Shown: positions 27,974 to 36,707 of the stretch, piece by piece
Numbering within the stretch: position 1 is the stretch's first letter
Layout of the letters: every line of letters starts with the position of its first letter
Source of the DNA: Bacteroidales bacterium
GTDB taxonomy: Bacteria > Bacteroidota > Bacteroidia > Bacteroidales > F082
DNA length: 64,000 bases
Reading direction: 5' to 3'
Assembly (NCBI GenBank): GCA_030683155.1
Contig: JAUXMV010000046.1
Location: 26,502-90,501 of the forward strand
Translations under genes and position numbers: made by a program
The notes under the pieces: model-generated
Databases searched by the model: none
The model's input: the letters and a program-made list of their open reading frames with translations, nothing else
Told to the model about the DNA's origin: nothing

Positions 27974-29161
27974 CACATTTTCTTTTTGAAATAGTGCTGG
28001 AATTGTTCTTAAAATCAATTTTATATCACCCCAGAATGAGTAGGTCCTGGCGTATTGATTGTCAAGGGCCTTGCGCTCTTCCTCTGACATGGCGCCTTTT
28101 TTTCCTCGCTTTTCAACTTGCCAAAGTCCTGTTATTCCTGCGGGTCCCATAAATCGCTCACTCCAGTCGTCTGATGTGAGGAGTTCTGCTTCGTAAAGGG
28201 GCAAAGGCCTGTTGCCAACGATAGACATGTCACCTTTTAAAACATTAATTAATTGAGGAATTTCATCAATGCTGGTATTTCTAATAAATCTGCCAACCTT
28301 TGTAACACGTGGATCATCTTTGATTTTTATGAAAGTTGAGCTTCCTTTTCTCTTTTTTGTCTCAGCGTACCAATATTCACAAATCTTTCTTCCTTCAGTA
28401 AAAAGTACTGAAGAGCATGTTTCACCATTCTCTAATACTGCACATCTAGGACAAAATTCCTCGATTTCATCACTCTTTTCAGAATCTATTTCATACTGAT
28501 TCAGGTGTTTAAGATTTTGCAAAGCGCTATCAGCACCAATTCGCATCGATCTGAATTTGTAAAAATCAAAAATTCGATAACTTGTCCCGACTCTTTTTGA
28601 GGTATAGTAAACTTTACCTTTAGATTCGAGTCGTATTGCAATGGCGGTTATTATAAACACTGGTGAAAGCCCCAACAATGCCAATGAAGATACAAGAATA
28701 TCGAAAAGTCGCTTATCCCAAGGAATTTTATACTCTCTGTGAACTTGTTCTACGGATCTGTCAATTGAGAAATACTCCAGGTAATGAATTAATCCGGTGA
28801 TTCTCTGATAAATTCCTTCTGGATCAACCTTGTTTTCGTAAAAGTCTGAAATTCTAATTTTAAAAGCTTCTTGCTTAAATGAGGGTGAGGACTCTTCTGA
28901 AAAGATCAAAAATGGTTTATTCGGATGAATATTTTGACTGCGAAGCATCTTGAATAACTCAATTGCATTCATGCCCGGAAGATTTAGTTCACAGATTATT
29001 GCATCGACATCTGAATTGTTTTTCAAGTAATTAATACATGAGAAACTATTGTCAGAAAGTACCAAAGAAAACAATTCAGGTTTACTTTTCAGGCTGTCAA
29101 TAAATTTATAGTTACCACCCGTATATAAGATTTTCAAGACCTGTGTTTCTGAACTTTCCAT
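27971..29161 (-). CDS. Priming sugar transferase fused to N-terminal pseudo-receiver domain
   Basis: 396 residues. Residues 1-130 have the pattern of a response-regulator receiver. The phosphoacceptor position is Glu58 (ICELNLPG) instead of Asp, and the metal-binding acidic pair is replaced by Gly15-Gly16; Lys111 and Ser88 remain. From 148 on it is a bacterial sugar transferase (WbaP/WcaJ type): the KRLFDILVS membrane helix, FYKFRSM, KDDPRVTKVGRFIRNTSIDEIPQL, KGDMSIVGNRPLP and GITGLWQV. It should start repeat-unit synthesis by moving a sugar-1-phosphate to undecaprenyl phosphate. A Cys-bearing insert (Cys237, 240, 249, 261) interrupts the catalytic domain. It follows a response regulator gene by 22 bp. 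Confidence 0.9.
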   Translation of the reverse strand: MESSETQVLKILYTGGNYKFIDSLKSKPELFSLVLSDNSFSCINYLKNNSDVDAIICELNLPGMNAIELFKMLRSQNIHPNKPFLIFSEESSPSFKQEAFKIRISDFYENKVDPEGIYQRITGLIHYLEYFSIDRSVEQVHREYKIPWDKRLFDILVSSLALLGLSPVFIITAIAIRLESKGKVYYTSKRVGTSYRIFDFYKFRSMRIGADSALQNLKHLNQYEIDSEKSDEIEEFCPRCAVLENGETCSSVLFTEGRKICEYWYAETKKRKGSSTFIKIKDDPRVTKVGRFIRNTSIDEIPQLINVLKGDMSIVGNRPLPLYEAELLTSDDWSERFMGPAGITGLWQVEKRGKKGAMSEEERKALDNQYARTYSFWGDIKLILRTIPALFQKENV

Positions 29162-29183
29162 GGTTGATGTGCTTTTTATTTTG

Positions 29184-29558
29184 CTATTTTCTAGCGATCA
29201 GAAGCTCTATTCTAATGGAGAGCTCTTCCGGATTAAAAGGCTTCACCATATAGTCGTTTGCACCGAGCTTTAAACATTTGATTTTTTCCTGACTACTTTC
29301 AATTCCAGAAAGCATGATCAATGGTATGTCTTTAAAGAATCCGCTCGATCTTACGTTTTTAATGAACTCATACCCATCCATGTTTGGCATTTGAATATCA
29401 GCGACAATGAGCTCAGGCATGTTGCCTTCTTCAAGCCATTTCATACCATCAAGGCCATCATTTCTTGTTATCACTTCGTAGATCTTGCTTAAATAATTCT
29501 CAAGCAGCATACGTATGCTTAGTTCATCATCGATAACCAGAATTTTTTTCTTCATCAT
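29184..29558 (-). CDS. Single-domain response regulator at head of polysaccharide operon
   Basis: 124 residues, receiver only. Asp10-Asp11 and phosphoacceptor Asp54 (VADIQMP) are present, with SG near 85 and MVKPF (Lys) near 107, so it should be phosphorylated. Two ATGs are adjacent at the start. It has no DNA-binding domain, so it is more likely to act through protein contacts. It precedes the pseudo-receiver sugar transferase by 22 bp, which suggests control of that enzyme. The distal hybrid kinase is a candidate phosphodonor. Confidence 0.92.
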   Translation of the reverse strand: MMKKKILVIDDELSIRMLLENYLSKIYEVITRNDGLDGMKWLEEGNMPELIVADIQMPNMDGYEFIKNVRSSGFFKDIPLIMLSGIESSQEKIKCLKLGANDYMVKPFNPEELSIRIELLIARK

Positions 29559-29861
29559 TATTTCTGAAATTTTTATTACTTCTTAAAAAATATATTTCTG
29601 TCCATTAACAAATATGATTGATTTACAACTCTATTGAGTTGATTTGTATCAATAATATAAATCATAAATAATCGTTTTTATGTCCAAAACGGAATTTTCT
29701 TCAATCATTTTTGCCCATATAAGCAGCAAATTTAAGTAAATATACATGTAAAGTTTATATTTTTTTGTTACTTATTTACATTTATTCTTTCTTCAAAATA
29801 AATTAATGGGGATTTGTTGATTTTAAAACACAGAAAAATCAAAATTTGAATTTAAAAAAAA
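29559..29861. other. AT-rich intergenic region upstream of polysaccharide operon
   Basis: About 300 bp without a gene between uvrB and the operon-head regulator. It holds one -7-like element and a short AT hairpin (29641-29649 with 29655-29663, one G-T pair). There is no GC-rich terminator for uvrB, only a T run just after its stop. It probably contains the operon promoter and a long leader. Confidence 0.6.
29727..29734 (-). promoter_or_regulatory. -7-like element TAAATTTG for polysaccharide operon
   Basis: Reads TAAATTTG on the minus strand. Transcription would start near 29720, leaving a leader of about 160 nt before the response regulator. No -33 TTTG was found at the right distance. Confidence 0.35.
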
Positions 29862-31895
29862 TTATTGTTTTTCTTTTTTCCGATTCATTAAGTTCTCATA
29901 ATCAGTTATTTCATCCCTAAGTCTAGCTGCTTCTACAAAATCTAGTTCTTTGACTGAATCCTGCATGGCTTTTTTGTTTCTTTGAATAGCTTTTTGAATT
30001 GCTTCAACCGACATGTATGCAACAACAGGGTCAGCAGCCAGAGATTGGCGGCTTTCAATGGAATAGTTTTTGTCTTCGTTTTCATTTTTGCCTTTACCTG
30101 ATGACTGTCCCATCGAGGCTGGCATGGATTTAACAATTGAACGAGGGGTTATGCCATGAAGCGTATTGTAGGCAATCTGCTTTTCTCTCTTTCGATTGGT
30201 TTCATCAATAGTTCTTTGCATGGAACCTGTTATAACATCCGCATACATAATAACTTTGCTATATACATTTCTGGCAGCCCGACCTGCTGTCTGAGTGAGT
30301 GAGCGTTCCGATCGAAGGAATCCTTCTTTATCAGCATCAAGAATCGCAACCAAACTTACTTCCGGTAAATCCAGCCCTTCACGCAACAGATTTACACCAA
30401 CCAATACATCAAACTCACCCATTCTTAGACCTCTCATGATTTCTACACGCTCAAGGGTTTCTACATCTGAATGAATGTAACGGCTTTTTATATCAAGTCT
30501 GCCCAAATATTTGTTTAGTTCCTCAGCCATCCTTTTCGTCAATGTGGTAACAAGCACACGTTGTCCTGAAATAATTGTCTGCGAAATTTCTTCCAGAAGA
30601 TCATCAATCTGATTCAGACTAGGCCTTACTTCAATGATAGGATCAAGCAGTCCTGTGGGCCTGATCAATTGTTCCACTACAACGCCTTCTGATTGCTGAA
30701 GTTCATAGTCAGCCGGCGTTGCACTCACATAAATGGTTTGCCCGCTGAGGGCTTCAAATTCATCAAACTTCAATGGTCTGTTGTCAAGTGCTGCAGGCAG
30801 TCTGAAACCATATTCAACAAGGGTTTGCTTGCGCGAACGATCGCCACCATACATTGCCCTGAGCTGGGGTATGGTCACATGACTTTCATCGATGATAGAA
30901 ATGTAATCATCCGGGAAATAATCCAATAGGCAAAAGGGTCTTGAGCCTGGTTTACGCCGGTCAAAATACAGAGAGTAGTTTTCAATTCCGCTGCAATAAC
31001 CCAGTTCTCGCATCATTTCAATATCGTAAGTCACTCTGTCTTCGAGTCGTTTAGCTTCTTCATTTTTACCTATTTCTCTGAAATATGCAACCTGTTTGAA
31101 CAGATCACTCTGGATTTCAAAAAGAGATTCCTTAAGACGGTCGGGCGATGTAACAAAAATGTTTGCAGGATAAATGGTAACAAGGTCCATTTTATCGATG
31201 GTTTTTCCATTGACAGGATCAAAGCTTTCGATACTTTCAATTTCTTCTCCCCAGAACATAATTCTGAAACCTGTATCCATATATGCCGGAAAAATATCGA
31301 GGGTGTCGCCTTTCACCCTGAACTGACCACGACCAGGTTCAATTATTGACCGGCTATATAAGGCATTCACCAAGGATTGCAATAAAAAGTTTCTGCTTAT
31401 TGTTTGTCCTTTTTCAAGTAGAATAACGTTATTTGAAAAATCATCCGGATTTCCAATTCCATAAATGCATGAAACTGATGAAACTACAATTATATCTCTT
31501 CTGCCGGATAGGAGGGAAGATGTCGCTGAGAGCCTTAACTTTTCAATCTCATCGTTGATGGAAAGATCCTTTTCAATATAAGTGTTGGTTACGGGAATAA
31601 ATGCTTCAGGCTGATAGTAATCGTAGTACGAAACAAAATACTCTACTGCATTTTCAGGAAAAAACTGTTTGAATTCACTATATAGCTGTGCTGCAAGGGT
31701 TTTGTTATGACTTAAAATCAATGCCGGTCTTTGTACTTGCGCCAAAACATTCGCGATAGTGAAAGTTTTACCTGACCCTGTTACTCCAAGCAATGTTTGC
31801 GCGGTGTCACCACGTGAAAGCCCTTCAACGAGTTGTTTAATTGCATCAGGCTGATCACCTGTTGGATAGAAATCTGACTGCAGCTTAAAATTCAT
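29862..31895 (-). CDS. uvrB: UvrABC system protein B (excinuclease subunit)
   Basis: 677 residues, the full length for UvrB. The order is: Walker A GVTGSGKTFT (about 38-47), the beta-hairpin YYDYYQPEAFIP that inserts between DNA strands, helicase motifs including VSSVSCIYGIGNP, ILDADKEGFLRS and QTAGRAARN, and the C-terminal UvrC-binding UVR motif (about 635-670, VKELDFVEAARLRDEI). It acts in nucleotide excision repair with UvrA and UvrC, which are not in this window. A -7 element precedes its ATG. Confidence 0.98.
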   Translation of the reverse strand: MNFKLQSDFYPTGDQPDAIKQLVEGLSRGDTAQTLLGVTGSGKTFTIANVLAQVQRPALILSHNKTLAAQLYSEFKQFFPENAVEYFVSYYDYYQPEAFIPVTNTYIEKDLSINDEIEKLRLSATSSLLSGRRDIIVVSSVSCIYGIGNPDDFSNNVILLEKGQTISRNFLLQSLVNALYSRSIIEPGRGQFRVKGDTLDIFPAYMDTGFRIMFWGEEIESIESFDPVNGKTIDKMDLVTIYPANIFVTSPDRLKESLFEIQSDLFKQVAYFREIGKNEEAKRLEDRVTYDIEMMRELGYCSGIENYSLYFDRRKPGSRPFCLLDYFPDDYISIIDESHVTIPQLRAMYGGDRSRKQTLVEYGFRLPAALDNRPLKFDEFEALSGQTIYVSATPADYELQQSEGVVVEQLIRPTGLLDPIIEVRPSLNQIDDLLEEISQTIISGQRVLVTTLTKRMAEELNKYLGRLDIKSRYIHSDVETLERVEIMRGLRMGEFDVLVGVNLLREGLDLPEVSLVAILDADKEGFLRSERSLTQTAGRAARNVYSKVIMYADVITGSMQRTIDETNRKREKQIAYNTLHGITPRSIVKSMPASMGQSSGKGKNENEDKNYSIESRQSLAADPVVAYMSVEAIQKAIQRNKKAMQDSVKELDFVEAARLRDEITDYENLMNRKKEKQ

Positions 31896-31912
31896 TTAAT
31901 GTTTTTAAGTTG

Positions 31913-31920
31913 CAAAGGTA
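31913..31920 (-). promoter_or_regulatory. -7 element TACCTTTG for uvrB
   Basis: TACCTTTG on the minus strand lies 18 nt before the uvrB ATG. It fits TAnnTTTG and implies a very short leader. No -33 match was found. I saw no SOS-box-like palindrome. Confidence 0.5.
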
Positions 31921-31939
31921 CAATTTCAACTGTAGATTT

Positions 31940-33058
31940 TCATGGGTGGAACTTCAGATTTGCTACAACCGGATAATGATCTGAATAAGGTATCTTGAAA
32001 ACCTCAGATTTGACCGGTTGAAATCCTGAAGAATAAAAAATATAATCAATCCTTAACCATGGAAGATCTCCGGCATAGGTTGCACCTAAAAAGCTGCCTG
32101 ACTTTAGATGAACATCATTTAAACCCGACTCTTTTAATATTCGGTATGTATACGAAGCTGGGGTGTCATTAAAATCTCCGGTTATAAGATGTGGTATTTC
32201 GGTTTTTCGCAAAAATTTCTGTAAATCGGCCAACTCAATAGCTCTAATCTTAAATGAGCTAAGCAGTTTACCGATTACACTTTTTCCATGTAGTTTAAGT
32301 TTATCCATTTCCAGTGTGGCTGCTTCACTAAACATATCAATTTCACCTTTTTGCAGACTAAATGAAACAAGATGAATATTTGAGACCCGTAATATCGAAG
32401 CTGAATCTATTTGAATATCTGCAAAAATGCCAATATTTCGTCCGGTAACAGATGGAATTGAACCTTTATGGATAATGGGATATTTGCTCAGAATAACAAA
32501 ACCGTCCGACTGAATTCCGCCTTTTTTCCAGTAACCAGCAAAATGATAGTAATCATAGCCACTTTTGGAAGCAAACAGTTTTAAGTCTTCATCAATTTTG
32601 CCAGACCATGATCTGAATTCCTGTATGGATGCAACATCTGAATTTCTTTCATTTATAAAAGACATGATTTGCTCAGGAGACTCCAATTTCGTTGTCATTT
32701 TTGCAAAACTTCTGAAGCCATGCACATTGTAGGTGATAATCGAAAAATTGCTTTCAATGGAAGAATTGCTATAACCAACATATTTCCTCAAAAGTGGCAA
32801 TGCAATGAGAAGAATAACAAGTTGAAAAAAGGCAAGTTTACTGCGCAACAAAATTAAAGCCAGCAAAGAGAGAATGGCCAAGGAAAAAAACAATGGAAAA
32901 AAAAGTCCGAAAATTGCCATAACACCTGTCTCGGCAGGATTAAAAGAACTGGAAAATATTGATAAAAGTAGCAACAGCCCTATGACAGCACTCACAGGAT
33001 TAATAAGTATGAGAAAAACAGTTCTGAGCAAAGACAATGGTCTTTTATTCTTACGCAT
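31940..33058 (-). CDS. Membrane-bound endonuclease/exonuclease/phosphatase family protein
   Basis: 372 residues from the ATG at 33058, which lies 5 bp after the rhomboid stop. A longer frame reaching 33124 would overlap that gene and has a poor N-terminus. Two or three membrane helices (about 10-90) are followed by an EEP domain: ITYNVHGF, SIQEFRSW (metal Glu), the LITGDFNDTPAS strand and the terminal SDHYPVVANLKF. All active-site elements (Asn, Glu, Asp, His) are visible. The substrate may be a nucleic acid or a phospholipid and cannot be told from sequence. Confidence 0.9.
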   Translation of the reverse strand: MRKNKRPLSLLRTVFLILINPVSAVIGLLLLLSIFSSSFNPAETGVMAIFGLFFPLFFSLAILSLLALILLRSKLAFFQLVILLIALPLLRKYVGYSNSSIESNFSIITYNVHGFRSFAKMTTKLESPEQIMSFINERNSDVASIQEFRSWSGKIDEDLKLFASKSGYDYYHFAGYWKKGGIQSDGFVILSKYPIIHKGSIPSVTGRNIGIFADIQIDSASILRVSNIHLVSFSLQKGEIDMFSEAATLEMDKLKLHGKSVIGKLLSSFKIRAIELADLQKFLRKTEIPHLITGDFNDTPASYTYRILKESGLNDVHLKSGSFLGATYAGDLPWLRIDYIFYSSGFQPVKSEVFKIPYSDHYPVVANLKFHP

Positions 33059-33062
33059 GCAT

Positions 33063-33974
33063 TTAACTTTTACTGTTGCTGTTTCTGAACAAGATTTCCT
33101 TTTCCCGACTGCTGAGGCTATCATAGCCTGATTTCGAAATTTTATCTAAAATGGAATCTATTACTTTCTGTTCGGCTACTCTTCTTTTGTTGTATTCATC
33201 ATCATCCAAAGGACGCTCAGGTTTTCCGGCAGGATTGCGGTAAGTAGTTTTCATCTTTCTTTTTCTCGGAAAAATTTCCGGAAATGACAAAACATCTTTC
33301 CCTCCTTTCAATATAAAAACATACAAAAATCCCCAAAAAGCACCTCCCAGATGCGCAATATGTCCACCCGGATTGGATCCTTGAATGCTAAAAATGTCAA
33401 CAATTATAAAAAAGATTGCCAGATATTTAAGTCTGACAGGACCAATCAGAAAAAGGTTAACAGTATATTGCGGCACATAGGTTGCCATGGCTACAAGTAT
33501 TGCCAACACAGAAGCAGATGCCCCCAAAGCAATGGCAAAAGGATTGGATTCAAGAAAAACAGGAAAGAAGTTGTAGGATACAATATAAAAAAATGCGCCT
33601 GTCAGCCCACCAAGAAGATAAGTCCAAAGCAACTGCCTCTCGTTTAGGTACTGAAGAAATATCATTCCTCCAAAATACAATATCAGCATGTTAAAAAATA
33701 GATGAAAGAAACCCTCGTGGAGAAACATGTATGTAACAACAGTCCAGGGCTTTATGATAAGCATTTCAACAGAGGATGGAACAGCCAGCCAATAAGTAAC
33801 TATCGACATGCCTGAAGAGGTTTTTAGCTGAAACAACCATAAAATTAAGTTGATCAGGTAAACAAGCACAAAAACGCCAACATTGATAAGGATCAATTGG
33901 GGGAAAATCGACTTGCGTGAGAAGAAAATCCTTACAGAATCAAAGAAATTTGTGTTGTTATAGTATGGATTCAT
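33063..33974 (-). CDS. Rhomboid family intramembrane serine protease
   Basis: 303 residues, six predicted membrane helices. Rhomboid motifs are complete: HLFFN (91-95), GASAS with nucleophile Ser153, and HIAHLGG with catalytic His208. An acidic/basic C-terminal tail of about 75 residues is cytoplasmic. It should cut membrane proteins within or near the bilayer; no substrate is known. It follows a second rhomboid gene by 11 bp and overlaps no other gene if the EEP start at 33058 is used. Confidence 0.93.
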   Translation of the reverse strand: MNPYYNNTNFFDSVRIFFSRKSIFPQLILINVGVFVLVYLINLILWLFQLKTSSGMSIVTYWLAVPSSVEMLIIKPWTVVTYMFLHEGFFHLFFNMLILYFGGMIFLQYLNERQLLWTYLLGGLTGAFFYIVSYNFFPVFLESNPFAIALGASASVLAILVAMATYVPQYTVNLFLIGPVRLKYLAIFFIIVDIFSIQGSNPGGHIAHLGGAFWGFLYVFILKGGKDVLSFPEIFPRKRKMKTTYRNPAGKPERPLDDDEYNKRRVAEQKVIDSILDKISKSGYDSLSSREKEILFRNSNSKS

Positions 33975-33985
33975 AATTCATGATA

Positions 33986-34837
33986 TCAATGCAATTCACC
34001 TTTTCTTTTCCAGTAAACGATTAAAATGTATCCAAATAACATTCCACCCAGATGCGCAAAGTGAGCAATATTATTTCCCGGCCTGTTCATTACACCTTCA
34101 AACAATTCAAAAGCACCGTAAATCATCACAAAATATTTGGCTTTTATTGGAATGGCAAAATAAAGATAAATAACTGAATTTGGGAACATCATCCCAAAAG
34201 CCAGTAATATCCCAAAAACCGCCCCTGACGCACCAACGACAACGGATTGGTTAAGATAAAATTCCTTGTATTCTGTCATGAAAGCTACTGTAGCCTGCAT
34301 TGCCTCATAATTATCCGGATTTACAGACAGCATTCTGATGTTTCTTTGAAACTCCTGAAAATCTAACCAAATCTGTCCGGAAAACTGATTTAACACAAAA
34401 GTATGGGTTGAAGTAAACTTACCTAAAACAGCAATTTCTCTGGTATTTAAGAATGTATTGATGTCATTGAGTGTTGGCATCATCTGAAAATATATCCATA
34501 TTATATAAACGATACCGGCACCGATTCCGGTGACCATATAATAAATCAGAAATCTCTTGCCTCCCCAAACATTTTCCAGGGTATTCCCAAACATCCATAA
34601 TGCAAACATATTGAACAGTATATGTGTAAATCCTCCATGCATGAACATGTATGTTACAAACTGATAAGGATGAAAGTCGGACGCGCTTACAAAATGAAGT
34701 CCCAGAAGTTTTGTAAGGTCAATTCTGAAAGTGCTTTCAAAAGTTATTGTTGCCAGAAAAAAGAGCCCGTTAATGATGAGGAGGTTCTTTACCACAGGTG
34801 GCAATAACTGAAATCCGGTTGGACGAAATTGAGACAT
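33986..34837 (-). CDS. Rhomboid family intramembrane serine protease with loop insertion
   Basis: 283 residues. Motifs: HILFN (72-76), VGASGAVFG with nucleophile Ser204, and FAHLGG with catalytic His262. Between the third and fourth helices an insertion of about 75 residues (roughly 120-195), absent from the neighbouring rhomboid, probably forms an extramembrane domain. The catalytic set is complete. It lies 11 bp after the mutL stop and just before the second rhomboid gene, so mutL and both proteases form an operon. Confidence 0.93.
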   Translation of the reverse strand: MSQFRPTGFQLLPPVVKNLLIINGLFFLATITFESTFRIDLTKLLGLHFVSASDFHPYQFVTYMFMHGGFTHILFNMFALWMFGNTLENVWGGKRFLIYYMVTGIGAGIVYIIWIYFQMMPTLNDINTFLNTREIAVLGKFTSTHTFVLNQFSGQIWLDFQEFQRNIRMLSVNPDNYEAMQATVAFMTEYKEFYLNQSVVVGASGAVFGILLAFGMMFPNSVIYLYFAIPIKAKYFVMIYGAFELFEGVMNRPGNNIAHFAHLGGMLFGYILIVYWKRKGELH

Positions 34838-34848
34838 AAGTTATGAAG

Positions 34849-36687
34849 TTATTGTTTGATTAAAGTAAAAAGATCATTTGTAGTCAATACATTAAGTATT
34901 TTTCTTCCATCAGGTGCAACATCAACTACCTGACATGCAAAAAGCTGATCAATCAGTGAACTCATTTCTTGTTCAGATAATTGTTGCCCATACCGAATGG
35001 CCAGATTCGCTGCCAGAGATCTTGCCAGATTTTGTTTTTTGTCAATTTGTAAGTCAGAACTGCTTGTTTTGTACATTTCAAGCACATGTTCAATCATTTC
35101 TGTGGCATTTCTGTCACCAAAGCCTTCAGGTGAACCATTGACAACAAAAGTTCTAAGACCCAAAGATTCAATGTTAAATCCAAGCATTTTCAAATCGTCC
35201 TGCAGTTCTGTTAGCAAATCGGCATCGGATGCGTTTAGTTGGATTGTTTGAGGAAAAAGCTCTTGCTGAGAACCAAGTTTTTTGTTTTCAAGTTGTTTGA
35301 CATATTTTTCAAAAAGAATTCTCCAATGCGCAAGATGTTGATCGATAAGCATTAACCCTGATTTAACTGAAGACAAAATGAAGGTAGACTGAATCTGAAG
35401 AAACTTTGAATGAGCAGTTTGAATTCCTTTTAATTCTGCTTTTTCAGGCTGTATAGTTTCTCTTCCAATGGTATCAAAATTCACATTTTCATGAAAAATA
35501 CGCCAGTTTTCCGTTTGAATTTTTGGTGCTTGAGGTTGAGGACTCCATTGTTGTTTGGCGGGTGCTGGATTTGAAAAGGGATTGTAATCTGGATTTAAGC
35601 CTATAGAAGGTGGCTGCACCGGCCTTCCGGTGCGGCTGATATCGCCAAAATCAATTCCATGATCTGTAGTTGATTCAAAATCAATCTGTGGACTTAAGTT
35701 ATGCTGGCCGAGCGACTTTTTCACTGCTGCATGTATTACGGCGTAAACCAGCTTTGTGTCTTGAAAATTAACTTCGGTTTTTGTAGGATGAATATTGATA
35801 TCGATCTCTGAAGGATCAATTATAATGTGTATAAAGTATGTTGGAAAGCTATCTCTTGGCAAAAGTTCCTGAAATGCATTTTCGACAGCATGATGTAGAT
35901 AATGGTGTTTTATGAATCTTTTATTCACAAAAAAGTATTGTTCGCCGCGCGTTTTACGTGCATATTCAGCTTTTCCAATGAAGCCTTCGATGGACAAATT
36001 TTCAGATTTCTGGTAAACAGGAAGAAGTCTCTCGTTGTATAAATTTCCAAAAAGAGCAACAATACGCTGCTTCATGCTCCCACCATAGAGGTGAAACAAT
36101 TCCTTTTCGTTATGAATCAAGGTAAAACCTATTTCCGGATGAATAAGGCTAACGCGATGAAATTCATCGAGGATATGACGCATTTCAGCAGGTGGCGCTT
36201 TCAGAAAATTCCTTCGTGCAGGCACATTGAAAAAAAGGTTTTTTACCGCAAAACTCGTTCCCGAATCGCATGAACAGATTTCCTGAGATACAAAAGTTGA
36301 GCCTTCAACCTTAATAAAAGTGCCAAATTCAACCTCATGGCGCCGACTTTTCATCTCAACCTGTGCAATTGCAGCAATGCTTGCAAGGGCTTCACCACGA
36401 AAACCCATTGTGCGGATAGCGAATAAATCATCCGCTTTGTTTATTTTTGATGTAGCATGGCGTTCAAAGGACATTCGTGCATCAGTTTCTGACATACCAC
36501 ATCCGTTGTCGATTACCTGAATAAGGGTTTTTCCGGCATCTTTCAAAATGATATCAATCTTAGATGCACCTGCATCAATCGCATTCTCCAGCAGCTCTTT
36601 AACTGCTGAAGCCGGGCGCTGAATCACCTCGCCGGCTGCAATTTGATTGGCTACTGAATCCGGAAGTAGTTTAATGATATCACTCAT
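34849..36687 (-). CDS. mutL: DNA mismatch repair protein MutL
   Basis: 612 residues. The N-terminal GHKL ATPase has IAAGEVIQRPASAVKELLENAIDA, DNGCGM and TMGFRGEAL. A transducer domain (about 210-330), a Pro/Gln-rich linker (about 340-400) and a dimerisation domain follow. In that last domain the segment DQHLAHWRILFE (449-460) corresponds to the endonuclease motif DQHAxxExxxxE, but Trp455 stands where the first Glu should be and Leu452 where Ala is usual. The protein should couple MutS to downstream steps; its nicking activity is doubtful. mutS is not in the window. Confidence 0.96.
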   Translation of the reverse strand: MSDIIKLLPDSVANQIAAGEVIQRPASAVKELLENAIDAGASKIDIILKDAGKTLIQVIDNGCGMSETDARMSFERHATSKINKADDLFAIRTMGFRGEALASIAAIAQVEMKSRRHEVEFGTFIKVEGSTFVSQEICSCDSGTSFAVKNLFFNVPARRNFLKAPPAEMRHILDEFHRVSLIHPEIGFTLIHNEKELFHLYGGSMKQRIVALFGNLYNERLLPVYQKSENLSIEGFIGKAEYARKTRGEQYFFVNKRFIKHHYLHHAVENAFQELLPRDSFPTYFIHIIIDPSEIDINIHPTKTEVNFQDTKLVYAVIHAAVKKSLGQHNLSPQIDFESTTDHGIDFGDISRTGRPVQPPSIGLNPDYNPFSNPAPAKQQWSPQPQAPKIQTENWRIFHENVNFDTIGRETIQPEKAELKGIQTAHSKFLQIQSTFILSSVKSGLMLIDQHLAHWRILFEKYVKQLENKKLGSQQELFPQTIQLNASDADLLTELQDDLKMLGFNIESLGLRTFVVNGSPEGFGDRNATEMIEHVLEMYKTSSSDLQIDKKQNLARSLAANLAIRYGQQLSEQEMSSLIDQLFACQVVDVAPDGRKILNVLTTNDLFTLIKQ

Positions 36688-36707
36688 TGAATCGAAATTT
36701 CCTTGAA

